A stretch of DNA of 7,374 nucleotides from Acidimicrobiaceae bacterium. GTDB taxonomy: Bacteria; Actinomycetota; Acidimicrobiia; Acidimicrobiales; Acidimicrobiaceae. Under the pieces are notes generated by a model. That model did not search any database. It was not told where the DNA came from and was given only the letters and a program-made list of their open reading frames with translations. The position numbers and the translations under genes were made by a program. Shown here piece by piece: positions 1-6,682 of the stretch. Location: NCBI GenBank assembly GCA_013044415.1, contig JABEUO010000026.1:1-7374 (forward strand), written 5' to 3'. Numbering within the stretch: position 1 is the stretch's first letter; every line of letters begins with the position of its first letter.

Positions 1-1
1 G

Positions 2-838
2 ACCAAGGAGGTCGTCTACCGAGCGAGGGACCTCGGAATTACCCTCTTCGACACGGCTGATATCTATGGAGGGGACGGTGTTTCGGAGAGCTTTTTGGGA
101 AAGCTGATTCCGGAGTTCCGAGACGAGATTGTATTGGCTACCAAGTTCGGGATGCCTCGGGGTGACAACCTAACTGCCAGGGGGTCGAGGAGGTACATCA
201 AGCTCGCCGTCGAAAAGAGTTTGAGCAGGTTGAATACAGATCGAATCGACCTCTATCAGTTTCATGAGCCCGACCCAGACACACCAATAGACGAGACACT
301 TAGCGCCCTCGATGACCTAGTACACGAGGGAAAGGTCCTCTACGTCGGGTCATCCAATTTTGCCGGTTGGCAGATAGCCCGGGCCGAGTACGTCGCCCGA
401 TCGCTAGGCGTGTCCAGGTTTATATCCGCCCAGAACGAGTACTCACTCATCAAAAGGGGGGTCGAATCCGAAGTGATCCCTGCGGCGAGAGAGTTCGGCG
501 TCGGCGTATTGCCCTTCTATCCATTGGCGGCCGGACTTTTGACCGGGAAGTTCAAGCGAAATGAAGCTCCCCCTGCGGGTACGCGACTTGCCGGCAAGCC
601 CGAGCAGCTACAGGCCGCCAATTTCGACCTCGTGGAGAGTCTCGGAGAGTTTGCCGCACAGAGGGGGCTTTCACTGCTGGAGTTGGCCTTTGCCTTTCTT
701 CTCTTTGAGGACCAGGTCTCATCGGTGATTGCCGGGGCAACCTCTGGGGCCCAGGTGGAAGCGAATGTCAATACCCAATCAAAGTCACTGACTGACCAGG
801 ACTACCGGGACCTGAGGGAACTGCTGTCGAGGTTTTGA
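2..838 (+). CDS. Aldo/keto reductase, 5'-truncated by the window edge
   Basis: NAD(P)H-dependent oxidoreductase of the aldo/keto reductase superfamily, a cytosolic (beta/alpha)8 barrel that reduces carbonyl groups. The frame is already open at base 2, so the true start lies outside; 278 residues are visible and roughly 40-50 N-terminal residues should be missing compared with the usual 310-330. Numbering visible residues from base 2, the catalytic tetrad can be read: Asp17 and Tyr22 in FDTADIYG, Lys48 in LATKFG, and His88 in YQFHEPD. The GKVLYVGSSNF strand and the C-terminal cofactor-binding stretch GATSGAQVEANV are also typical of the family. The first in-window ATG (95) would remove Asp17 and Tyr22, so it is not the start. 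Substrate is unknown; many such genes are annotated only as general oxidoreductases. It converges on the lipoprotein gene and ends 12 nt before a strong hairpin. Nothing links it to the prp genes. Confidence 0.93.
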   Translation, partial: TKEVVYRARDLGITLFDTADIYGGDGVSESFLGKLIPEFRDEIVLATKFGMPRGDNLTARGSRRYIKLAVEKSLSRLNTDRIDLYQFHEPDPDTPIDETLSALDDLVHEGKVLYVGSSNFAGWQIARAEYVARSLGVSRFISAQNEYSLIKRGVESEVIPAAREFGVGVLPFYPLAAGLLTGKFKRNEAPPAGTRLAGKPEQLQAANFDLVESLGEFAAQRGLSLLELAFAFLLFEDQVSSVIAGATSGAQVEANVNTQSKSLTDQDYRDLRELLSRF

Positions 839-850
839 TCCGTAGTTAAC

Positions 851-881
851 CTTTGAGGGCCCCGTAACGGGGCCCTCAAAG
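851..881 (+). terminator. Strong hairpin after the aldo/keto reductase gene
   Basis: A perfect 14-bp inverted repeat (arms 851-864 and 868-881) with a 3-nt TAA loop starts 12 nt after the reductase stop codon. The stem is GC-rich at its top. No T-run follows on either strand, so it is not a textbook intrinsic terminator, but U-tract-less hairpins at gene ends are common in actinobacteria. Its symmetry means it could act on transcripts from both directions. Confidence 0.75.
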
Positions 882-939
882 AAGGGCCTGGCCGCGCTCC
901 CTCGGTCTTTGAGGCTGGTAACGCGAAAGTGACGAAGCT

Positions 940-963
940 ATCTGGGCCCGCATGGGCCCAGAT
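940..963 (-). terminator. Hairpin after the lipoprotein gene
   Basis: A 10-bp perfect stem (arms 940-949 and 954-963) with a 4-nt GCAT loop lies 14 nt beyond the stop codon of the minus-strand lipoprotein gene. No T-run follows on the minus strand. Together with the hairpin at 851-881 it makes a back-to-back pair between two converging genes, so each gene has one hairpin close to its own stop. Confidence 0.7.
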
Positions 964-977
964 GTAAATTGGTCTAG

Positions 978-1592
978 TTAGATCTGATATCCAGCTGGGA
1001 GGCTACTTAGCATCGGGGTGACGTGGATCAGCCCACACTGGAGGTTCTGTACCGTTCCCCCATAAGGCGAGACGCTCACCGCTACACTAAGCGCCTTGGT
1101 GTCACCGGGGAGGGTTATCTCGATGGAACTCGAAGTGGGGCAGCTTACCCCCGAATATCCCGTCGAATCGGAGAAGCCGAGAATGAAGTAGGCCGAGGCT
1201 CCTGGATTAATGGTAATTGAAGTTACCGGTTCGGAGGGGACGCTAACGCTGGAGGACTGGGCGACGACGGTGGGAATCTTCCCCGAGGCTGCGACCATCT
1301 GGAGCCCCGGGTAGCCGGAGATGGTGCAACTTTGACTAGTCGTGTTCTTTATCGCCACCGGCAGTGCCACCGACCCGGCGGCGGCTTCCTTTAAGCCGAG
1401 GGTGGCGGTAACCTCCGATGAAGAGCAGTTTGACGAGTAGACGGTCGTCGAAGTGGTCGACGTCGTCGACGTGGTAGTGGAGGTCGTCGTCGAACTCGTG
1501 GTGGTCGTCGTAGGCGCGGTTGATGCCGACCCACAGGCGGCCAGAAGGACCATACAAGACGACGCCAACAGGAGATTCTTGAACTGTTTCAA
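978..1592 (-). CDS. Secreted lipoprotein with DUF4232-like domain
   Basis: Predicted surface lipoprotein of 204 residues. Residues 1-20 form a lipoprotein signal peptide: Lys2 and Lys5, a hydrophobic stretch, then the lipobox LAAC with Cys20 as the lipidated residue. Residues 27-52 are a nearly pure Thr/Ser linker. The rest matches the DUF4232 pattern: a Cys near the domain start, NTTSQSCTISGYPGLQM, an INPGASAYFILGFSD strand, and late Cys residues. Cys56, Cys89, Cys151 and Cys186 could make two disulfides outside the cell. The start is TTG at 1592: the minus strand has GGAAGG 6 nt upstream, and the next in-frame Met (14) would destroy the signal peptide. The family is widespread in actinobacteria and its function is unknown. 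The gene appears monocistronic, converges on the reductase gene and ends before the hairpin at 940-963. The family call is by eye. Confidence 0.85.
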   Translation of the reverse strand: MKQFKNLLLASSCMVLLAACGSASTAPTTTTTSSTTTSTTTSTTSTTSTTVYSSNCSSSEVTATLGLKEAAAGSVALPVAIKNTTSQSCTISGYPGLQMVAASGKIPTVVAQSSSVSVPSEPVTSITINPGASAYFILGFSDSTGYSGVSCPTSSSIEITLPGDTKALSVAVSVSPYGGTVQNLQCGLIHVTPMLSSLPAGYQI

Positions 1593-2135
1593 GACCGACC
1601 TTCCGTTTGATAGCTTGTGCTACTTAGAGATGTTAGACCCGATGTACGAGTTACGAGGCAAGCTCGATCTGGGTATTCCACAGGAACTCTGAATCGATAG
1701 CGAGAAATCACACCGATTGCGAGCACTACACCCACAGCGCCGAGACCTCCAGGTACCTAGCCACGCTAGTCCGGCGACCCTTAGTTATACCTGAATACGC
1801 CAACGGTGAAAGTCGCCCTTGAAAAACGTAATCGGGCGTTTTACCGGCTGAAACTGCAGAAACTGGGCCTTGTGTTGCACCCAATCGGCGTCGAGTAATT
1901 GGACTTGTGGTCCATACCCTTTGGAGTTGGAGGCTTTTGGCGACGGGTCCCTTCAGATTCCAGCGGAGGCGACGCGAAGATGACTGGATCCATTCTCCGG
2001 TCGATACGACGGCGTAAGTGGAGACTTAGAGCACCTCCGTACCTCTTATCTTTTCGGACTATTGGTATGAACCTAGACGGGGCCAGAGACGTCCAATGTG
2101 GAAGTTCTCTCCAAGGCCAAGTGCACCTTGAAGCC
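1593..2135. other. Intergenic region, no convincing gene
   Basis: Between the divergent starts of the lipoprotein gene and gntR there is a long stretch without a supported gene. The longest plus-strand frame (TTG at 1899 to 2189) gives a peptide with no recognisable motif, no good ribosome binding site and a Trp/Arg-heavy composition unlike the neighbours, so I treat it as chance. A weak 5-bp stem (1814-1818 with 1834-1838) followed by TTTT at 1839-1842 is present, but no plus-strand gene precedes it. The part next to 1593 must hold the lipoprotein promoter on the minus strand; TAACAT-like -10 candidates occur there, but no clear -35/-10 pair. Confidence 0.6.
2062..2075 (+). promoter_or_regulatory. 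Weak GGT-N4-ACC operator-like palindrome
   Basis: The stretch TTGGTATGAACCTA is an imperfect inverted repeat with GGT and ACC half-sites separated by four bases. FadR-subfamily GntR proteins commonly bind palindromes with GT and AC cores. It lies about 160 bp before the gntR start, upstream of the two GTATAC motifs. Support is limited to its shape and position. Confidence 0.25.
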
Positions 2136-2148
2136 CTGTGTATACATA
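2136..2148 (+). promoter_or_regulatory. Putative GntR operator, distal copy
   Basis: The sequence CTGTGTATACATA holds an 8-bp perfect palindrome (TGTATACA, 2139-2146). It agrees at 10 of 13 positions with the motif at 2199-2211 and lies exactly 63 bp upstream of it. GT-AT-AC palindromes are typical targets of FadR-type GntR regulators, and such a regulator is encoded immediately downstream, so autoregulation is the simplest reading. Confidence 0.5.
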
Positions 2149-2198
2149 GAAAGCTAAAACAGCCAAATATATCACGGAAACTGGCCTAAAAATGGGTA

Positions 2199-2211
2199 CT
2201 GCGTATACAAT
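2199..2211 (+). promoter_or_regulatory. Putative gntR promoter -10 box with proximal operator
   Basis: CTGCGTATACAAT contains the GTATAC palindrome (2203-2208) and a good -10-like hexamer TATACA (2204-2209). Transcription starting about 7 nt later, near 2216, would give a short leader holding the ribosome binding site GGGAG at 2221-2225. No clear -35 box is seen 16-18 bp upstream. An operator on top of the -10 box would allow direct repression by the regulator. Assignment is by position and motif only. Confidence 0.5.
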
Positions 2212-2231
2212 GGGTTACAAGGGAGCACAAA

Positions 2232-2915
2232 TTGGCAAAAAAGGCAAGTGAAAAAGCTTACGAGATTTTGCGTGACGAGATCCTCGACTGGACCCTTGCC
2301 CCCGGCACCGTGTTGGGGGAGGTGGAGCAGGCCCTCAGGCTTGGCGTCTCCAGAACTCCCCTCAGGGAGGCACTCGGGAGGCTGACCGCCGATGGGCTGC
2401 TGACTAATGATTTGGGGCGTGGGCTCGTAGTAACCGCGCTATCTACGAAAAACGTAGAGGAGCTTTTTGAGCTTAGACAGGCATTAGAACAGCAGGCTGC
2501 GAGATTGGCTGCGAAAAGGAGGGACCCGGAGCTATTTTTGGCGCTAAGGGACGAATTTGTCGAGATGGCATCGGCGCGAATGCTCGACGAATCGGGTCGG
2601 CAGGCCTACTACGACCTAGTCAGGCGCTTCGATGAAGCGGTAGACCAATCGATTAGGAATCAGTACCTGCTCGGTGCGCTTCGCAACCTTCGGATACACC
2701 TCTCCAGGCTGAGGAGGCTAGCCCAAGACAACCCTTTCCGGCTAGTGGAATCTGCGTCTGAGCACCTCGTGATAGTGAGCGCGATTGCGGATGGGGACGC
2801 TGAATTAGCGGCGCACGCTACCCATATTCATCTCTACAAGAGTTTGCGTTATGCGCTCTCCCTTGCTCAGGGTGACGAAGGACCTCAAAGGGATTCGATG
2901 CAAATAGTGGGTTGA
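2232..2915 (+). CDS. GntR-family (FadR/FCD) regulator, likely of the prp operon
   Basis: DNA-binding transcription factor of 227 residues. Residues 5-68 form the GntR winged helix-turn-helix: YEILRDEILDWTLAPGTVL, then LGVSRTPLREALGRLTADGLL, then the wing GRGLVV. Residues 75-210 are an FCD ligand-binding domain. Comparing by eye, the late FCD metal ligands are kept (His178 in SEHLVIVSAI and probably His200), whereas the usual first Asp-x-x-x-His pair is changed, with Asp134 at the place of the His after Phe. Start is TTG at 2232, preceded by AAGGGAG with 6-nt spacing. It is the first gene before prpD, prpB and prpC, so it probably senses a propionate-pathway metabolite such as 2-methylcitrate or propionyl-CoA; that role is inferred from context. 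GntR regulators of methylcitrate genes are known in proteobacteria, while other regulators serve this job in Corynebacterium and Mycobacterium. Confidence 0.9.
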   Translation: MAKKASEKAYEILRDEILDWTLAPGTVLGEVEQALRLGVSRTPLREALGRLTADGLLTNDLGRGLVVTALSTKNVEELFELRQALEQQAARLAAKRRDPELFLALRDEFVEMASARMLDESGRQAYYDLVRRFDEAVDQSIRNQYLLGALRNLRIHLSRLRRLAQDNPFRLVESASEHLVIVSAIADGDAELAAHATHIHLYKSLRYALSLAQGDEGPQRDSMQIVG

Positions 2916-2927
2916 AGAACGGCTCAC

Positions 2928-2938
2928 GGTATGGGACC
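2928..2938 (+). promoter_or_regulatory. GGT-N5-ACC operator-like site in the prpD leader
   Basis: GGTATGGGACC lies 13 nt after the gntR stop codon. It shares GGTATG and ACCT with the palindrome at 2062-2075, differing mainly in spacer length. It could be a regulator site controlling prpDBC separately from gntR, or chance. No clear -10 box was found next to it. Confidence 0.2.
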
Positions 2939-2949
2939 TTCGAAACGGT

Positions 2950-3026
2950 AATCGAAGAGAAAATCAACAAGAAATTCAACAAGAACAACAAAAAAGTAAA
3001 TCAAAAAGAAAAATTACAACGACGAC
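2950..3026 (+). other. A-rich, T-poor leader between gntR and prpD
   Basis: About 77 bases with very high A content and few T or G lie between the regulator and the prpD ribosome binding site. They include an exact 10-bp direct repeat TCAACAAGAA at 2964-2973 and 2976-2985 (12-bp period) and A-runs such as 2989-2995. The stretch should be unstructured as RNA, which favours ribosome loading. The prpD frame stays open across it and would encode a Lys/Asn/Arg-rich extension, but the absence of stop codons is expected in T-poor sequence. Confidence 0.65.
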
Positions 3027-3040
3027 GAAGAGGAGCGGTT

Positions 3041-4558
3041 GTGACACAGAGTTTTACGGTCAGAACGCATAAGAGCGAAGAGAACCTTTCCAAGAAGGAC
3101 CAATTGGCTTGGAAGATTGCGGAGGTCGCTACCGACCCCGTCGAACTAGACGACGCCGTCGTTGAGGCGGTTATCAACCGGATTATCGACAACGCCGCCG
3201 TGGCCGCCGCCAGCCTTATGAGGCGTCCGGTGGTGGCTGCGAGGTCTCAGGCGCTCGCACACCCATACAGCCCAGGGTCAACAGTTGTCGGCGAGGATGC
3301 CGAGAAGAGATTTTCTCCCGAGTGGGCGGCATGGGCGAATGCGGTAGCGGTCAGGGAACTCGATTACCACGACACCTTTCTATCGGCCGAGTACTCACAC
3401 CCGGGTGACAACATTCCACCGGTACTAGCCGTAGCACAGCACACCCAAAGGAGTGGTTATGACCTCTTGCGGGGGATAGCGACCGGCTATGAGATCCAGA
3501 TCGATCTAGCTAAGGCGATCTCCCTGCACCAGCACCGTATCGACCACGTAGCACACCTCGGGCCGAGCGCCGCCGCCGGCATCGGAACCCTTTTGAACCT
3601 CGACACCGAGACTATCTTCCAGGCGATCGGGCAAGCGTTGCACACTACCACCGCCACGAGGCAGTCGAGGAAAGGAGAGATTTCGAGCTGGAAGGCTTAC
3701 GCTCCTGCATTCGCCTCCAAGGTGGCTATCGAGTCCGTCGACCGGGCGATGAGGGGTGAGACCTCTCCGACCCCGATCTACGAGGGCGAGGACGGAGTGA
3801 TCGCTTGGATGCTAAGCGGCCCCGAAGCTTCGTATCAAGTAGCCCTGCCGGGACCGGGTGAGTCGAAGAGGGCGATCTTGGACAGCTATACCAAAGAGCA
3901 CTCTGCGGAGTATCAAGCCCAGGCTTGGATCGACCTAGCACGGAAACTCCACAACGAACATCCAGAGCTCGTCGACCCCAAGAACATAGAGAAGGTCGTT
4001 ATCTTCTCCTCTCACCACACCCACTACGTGATAGGTTCGGGCGCCAAGGATCCCCAGAAGTACGATCCCTCGGCAAGTCGAGAGACCCTCGACCATTCGA
4101 TCCCCTACATCTTTGCGGTCGCCCTCCAAGACGGGAGCTGGCACCACGTCGATTCTTACTCCCCGGCACGGGCAAATCGCCCCGACACCGTGGAACTCTG
4201 GCAGAAGATCACCACCGAAGAGGATCCGATCTGGACCAAGAGATACCACTCGCTAGACCCGTTGGAGAAGGCCTTCGGCGGAAGGGTCGAGATCACCATG
4301 GCCGACGGATCGAAGTTGGTAGACGAGATAGCGGTAGCCGACGCTCACCCACTCGGTGCCAGGCCATTCGCCAGAGCAGACTACATAAGAAAGTTCAGGA
4401 CCCTAGCGCAGGATGTGCTCGAGTCGAAGGAAATTGAGCGATTCATACGGGTCGCCGAGAATACCGCCGACCTCAAGGCGAAGCAGCTCTCGGAGCTGAC
4501 GATCGTCGCCAAGCCGGGTCTGTTAGCTAGCGCCTCCTATCCGAAGGGCCTCTTCTAA
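3041..4558 (+). CDS. prpD: 2-methylcitrate dehydratase PrpD
   Basis: MmgE/PrpD-family enzyme of the methylcitrate cycle that dehydrates 2-methylcitrate to 2-methyl-cis-aconitate in the cytosol. From GTG 3041 the product has 505 residues, close to other PrpD proteins (about 480-525). Family features by residue: RIIDNAAVAAASLMRRPV (48-64), the loop ELDYHDTFLSAEYSHPGDN (106-124), KGEISSWKAYAPAFAS (211-226), YEGEDGV (247-253), a His-rich stretch SSHHTHYV (323-330) and DHSIPYIFAVAL (351-362) that opens the C-terminal domain. GTG 3041 is chosen because GAGGAG ends 5 nt upstream and the protein then begins as family members do. An upstream TTG at 2912, overlapping the gntR stop as TTGA, would give a 548-residue form with a basic, low-complexity extension; I think this is less likely. 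The stop overlaps the prpB ATG by one base, implying translational coupling. Confidence 0.95.
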   Translation: MTQSFTVRTHKSEENLSKKDQLAWKIAEVATDPVELDDAVVEAVINRIIDNAAVAAASLMRRPVVAARSQALAHPYSPGSTVVGEDAEKRFSPEWAAWANAVAVRELDYHDTFLSAEYSHPGDNIPPVLAVAQHTQRSGYDLLRGIATGYEIQIDLAKAISLHQHRIDHVAHLGPSAAAGIGTLLNLDTETIFQAIGQALHTTTATRQSRKGEISSWKAYAPAFASKVAIESVDRAMRGETSPTPIYEGEDGVIAWMLSGPEASYQVALPGPGESKRAILDSYTKEHSAEYQAQAWIDLARKLHNEHPELVDPKNIEKVVIFSSHHTHYVIGSGAKDPQKYDPSASRETLDHSIPYIFAVALQDGSWHHVDSYSPARANRPDTVELWQKITTEEDPIWTKRYHSLDPLEKAFGGRVEITMADGSKLVDEIAVADAHPLGARPFARADYIRKFRTLAQDVLESKEIERFIRVAENTADLKAKQLSELTIVAKPGLLASASYPKGLF

Positions 4559-5457
4559 TGCTCTACGCCAAGACGACTCCAGATAATAAGCGGGCCAACC
4601 TACGTAGTGCCCTTCGGACCGGGGGCCTCCTTAGATTTCCAGGTGCTTTCAATCCACTGGTCGCCAAGATGATCCAGAACAAGGGTTTTGAAGGCGTCTA
4701 TATCTCTGGGGCGGTGCTGAGCGCAGACCTGGGACTGCCAGACATCGGCTTGACTACCCTCAGTGAGGTCGCCTCCCGGTCGGCCCAGATAGCGCGGGTC
4801 ACCGACCTTCCAGTTCTGGTGGACGCCGACACCGGATTCGGTGAGCCAATGAACGTTGCGAGGACGGTCCAGACCCTCGAAGACGCAGGTGTAAGTGCGA
4901 TCCATATCGAAGACCAGGTAAACCCCAAGCGATGCGGCCACCTAGACGGAAAGTCGGTCGTCCCTCTAGACGAGGCCCAGAAGCGAATCAAGGCGGCCGT
5001 CGACGCGAGGAGGCACGGTGACCTTCTGATCATGGCTAGAACCGACGTGCGAGCGGTCGAAGGATTAAAGGCCGCTACAGACCGAGCCAAGGCACTGGTC
5101 GACGCCGGAGCGGACGCTATTTTCCCCGAGGCGATGAGCGACCTCTCGGAGTTTGAAGCGATGCGAAAGGCCGTCGACGTACCGATATTGGCCAACATGA
5201 CCGAGTTCGGAAAGAGCAAACTCTTCACCAACGAACAGCTCGAAGCGGTCGGAATAAACATCGTCATCTATCCGGTATCACTTCTGCGCCTCGCAATGGG
5301 CATCGCCGAAAGGGCGCTCGACGTCCTGAATGAAAAAGGTTCGCTCGAGAGCCTCCTAGGGGAGATGCAGCACCGGATCGACCTCTACGAACTACTCGAT
5401 TACGGGTCCTACAACACCTTCGATTCATCCGTTTTCAACTTCAAAATCAACCGTTAG
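4558..5457 (+). CDS. prpB: Methylisocitrate lyase PrpB
   Basis: Member of the isocitrate lyase/PEP mutase superfamily that splits 2-methylisocitrate into pyruvate and succinate, the last step of the methylcitrate cycle; it needs Mg2+. The product is 299 residues, the normal length. Visible active-site features: the SGA loop at 50-52, metal-binding Asp89 and Asp91 in VDADTGFGE, the catalytic loop KRCGH with Cys126 and His128, Arg161 in MARTD, and Glu191 in FPEAM. KRCGH, with the context of prpD and prpC, points to PrpB instead of oxaloacetate decarboxylase or PEP mutase relatives. The ATG (4558-4560) shares its A with the prpD stop TAA, and GAAGGG lies 9 nt upstream. The first 15 or so residues are a variable tail. 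Sequence and codon use match the neighbouring prp genes. Confidence 0.95.
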   Translation: MLYAKTTPDNKRANLRSALRTGGLLRFPGAFNPLVAKMIQNKGFEGVYISGAVLSADLGLPDIGLTTLSEVASRSAQIARVTDLPVLVDADTGFGEPMNVARTVQTLEDAGVSAIHIEDQVNPKRCGHLDGKSVVPLDEAQKRIKAAVDARRHGDLLIMARTDVRAVEGLKAATDRAKALVDAGADAIFPEAMSDLSEFEAMRKAVDVPILANMTEFGKSKLFTNEQLEAVGINIVIYPVSLLRLAMGIAERALDVLNEKGSLESLLGEMQHRIDLYELLDYGSYNTFDSSVFNFKINR

Positions 5458-5480
5458 CAATAAATCAAGAGGGGACAAAA

Positions 5481-6605
5481 TTGACTTCAGTAATTTCAGA
5501 ACCAGAGATCCACAAGGGACTCGCCAACGTGGTGGTCGACTACACCTCGATCTCCAAGGTGAGTACCGACACCAACTCCCTTTTATACCGAGGCTATCCA
5601 GTCCAGGAACTCTCGGCCAAGTGCTCTTTTGAGGAGGTCGCCTACCTCCTTTGGTATGGGGAGCTTCCAAGCGCTTCACAGTTGAGTTCGCTATGTGATT
5701 CAGAGCGCCCTCAGAGGTCTCTCGATCCCCAAGTCAAGGCGCTTATCGATACCATTCCGCTAACCGCTCACCCTATGGACGTACTTCGAAGCGCTACCAG
5801 CCTGATCGGGGCGCTCGATCCACGAGCTAACGATAATTCAAAAGCCGCCAACTTAGAGAAGGCGATCTCGCTTTTCGCAAAGCTACCGGCGGTGGTGGCG
5901 TATGACCAGCGTCGCCGACACTCACTGGGGGTAGTCGAACCGAGAGGAGACCTCGGTTATGACGAGAACTTCCTCTATATGACCTTCGGAGAAGTCCCAG
6001 ATAAGGTCGTCGTGGACGCCTTTAGGACCTCGATGATCCTCTATGCGGAGCACTCCTTTAACGCTTCCACCTTCACCGCAAGGGTCGTCACCTCGACACT
6101 GTCGGATATCTATTCGGCGGTAGTCGCTGCGATTGCTGCGCTGAAGGGTCCACTCCACGGTGGCGCAAACGAAGCCGTAATGCATACCTTCGACGAGATC
6201 GGCTCGGCTGACAACGTCATATCGTGGCTCGACTCCGCATTGGGTAGGAAGGCCAAGATAATGGGGTTTGGGCACAGGGTTTATAAAAATGGCGACTCTC
6301 GTGTACCGATTATGAAGGCCTCGCTAGACGCCCTAGTCAGGCACTACGGCAGATGGGAAATAGCGGAACTCTACGCACAACTAGAAGCTGCCATGGCCGC
6401 TAGAAATGGGATCAAGCCGAACCTCGACTACCCGAGCGGACCGGCGTACCACCTCATGGGATTCGACACTGCGACCTTTACGCCGATATTCGTGGCGGCC
6501 CGAGTCACCGGGTGGACTGCGCACGTAATGGAGCAGTACTCGACTAACTCACTGATTCGACCACTCAGCTACTACAACGGACCGGAGGAGAGGCACCTCC
6601 ACTAA
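5481..6605 (+). CDS. prpC: 2-methylcitrate synthase PrpC
   Basis: Citrate synthase-family enzyme that condenses propionyl-CoA with oxaloacetate to 2-methylcitrate, the entry step of the methylcitrate cycle. The 374 residues match the short type II-like synthases. Catalytic residues are all visible: His226 in GPLHGGANEAV, His265 in MGFGHRVYKNGDSR, and Asp329 in HLMGFDT; AEHSFNASTF (189-198) and TPIFVAARVTGW (334-345) are further family signatures. Sequence alone does not cleanly separate citrate from methylcitrate synthase; the position behind prpD and prpB decides the call. Start is TTG at 5481 with GAGGGG 6 nt upstream and a 23-bp gap after prpB. The product ends in a short His-containing tail (EERHLH). 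It is the last gene of the operon, followed by the terminator at 6683. Confidence 0.94.
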   Translation: MTSVISEPEIHKGLANVVVDYTSISKVSTDTNSLLYRGYPVQELSAKCSFEEVAYLLWYGELPSASQLSSLCDSERPQRSLDPQVKALIDTIPLTAHPMDVLRSATSLIGALDPRANDNSKAANLEKAISLFAKLPAVVAYDQRRRHSLGVVEPRGDLGYDENFLYMTFGEVPDKVVVDAFRTSMILYAEHSFNASTFTARVVTSTLSDIYSAVVAAIAALKGPLHGGANEAVMHTFDEIGSADNVISWLDSALGRKAKIMGFGHRVYKNGDSRVPIMKASLDALVRHYGRWEIAELYAQLEAAMAARNGIKPNLDYPSGPAYHLMGFDTATFTPIFVAARVTGWTAHVMEQYSTNSLIRPLSYYNGPEERHLH

Positions 6606-6682
6606 TTCCGACAGCTAGTCGACAGTTACTGGCTGAAGATCGAATCTCAAATGAAAGATCTCACTACATGAGGGACACAGTG

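Noticed and set aside
1443..1514. GTC/GTG trinucleotide repeat tract, and a Val-rich plus-strand frame across it
   Set aside because: It is the coding sequence of the Thr/Ser linker of the minus-strand lipoprotein; the Val-rich frame is its antisense shadow.
1814..1842. Possible terminator with a 5-bp stem and TTTT
   Set aside because: The stem is short, the loop is 15 nt, and no plus-strand gene lies upstream for it to serve.
1899..2189. Plus-strand frame of 96 codons before gntR
   Set aside because: TTG start without a good ribosome binding site, odd Trp/Arg-rich composition, no recognisable motif, and it runs through the operator-like motif at 2136.
2912..3040. PrpD start at TTG 2912 giving 548 residues
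   Set aside because: The extension is low-complexity and basic, has no family counterpart that I know, and GTG 3041 has a far better ribosome binding site. Kept as a finding because of the open frame.
3925..4437. Plus-strand frame of 170 codons inside prpD
   Set aside because: Out-of-frame Arg/Pro-rich shadow of PrpD.
4698..5267. Minus-strand frame of 189 codons inside prpB
   Set aside because: Antisense to a well-supported PrpB with intact active-site motifs; Ser/Ala/Arg-rich composition typical of shadow frames.
5922..6275. Minus-strand frame of 117 codons inside prpC
   Set aside because: Antisense to the conserved PrpC catalytic region; no support of its own.
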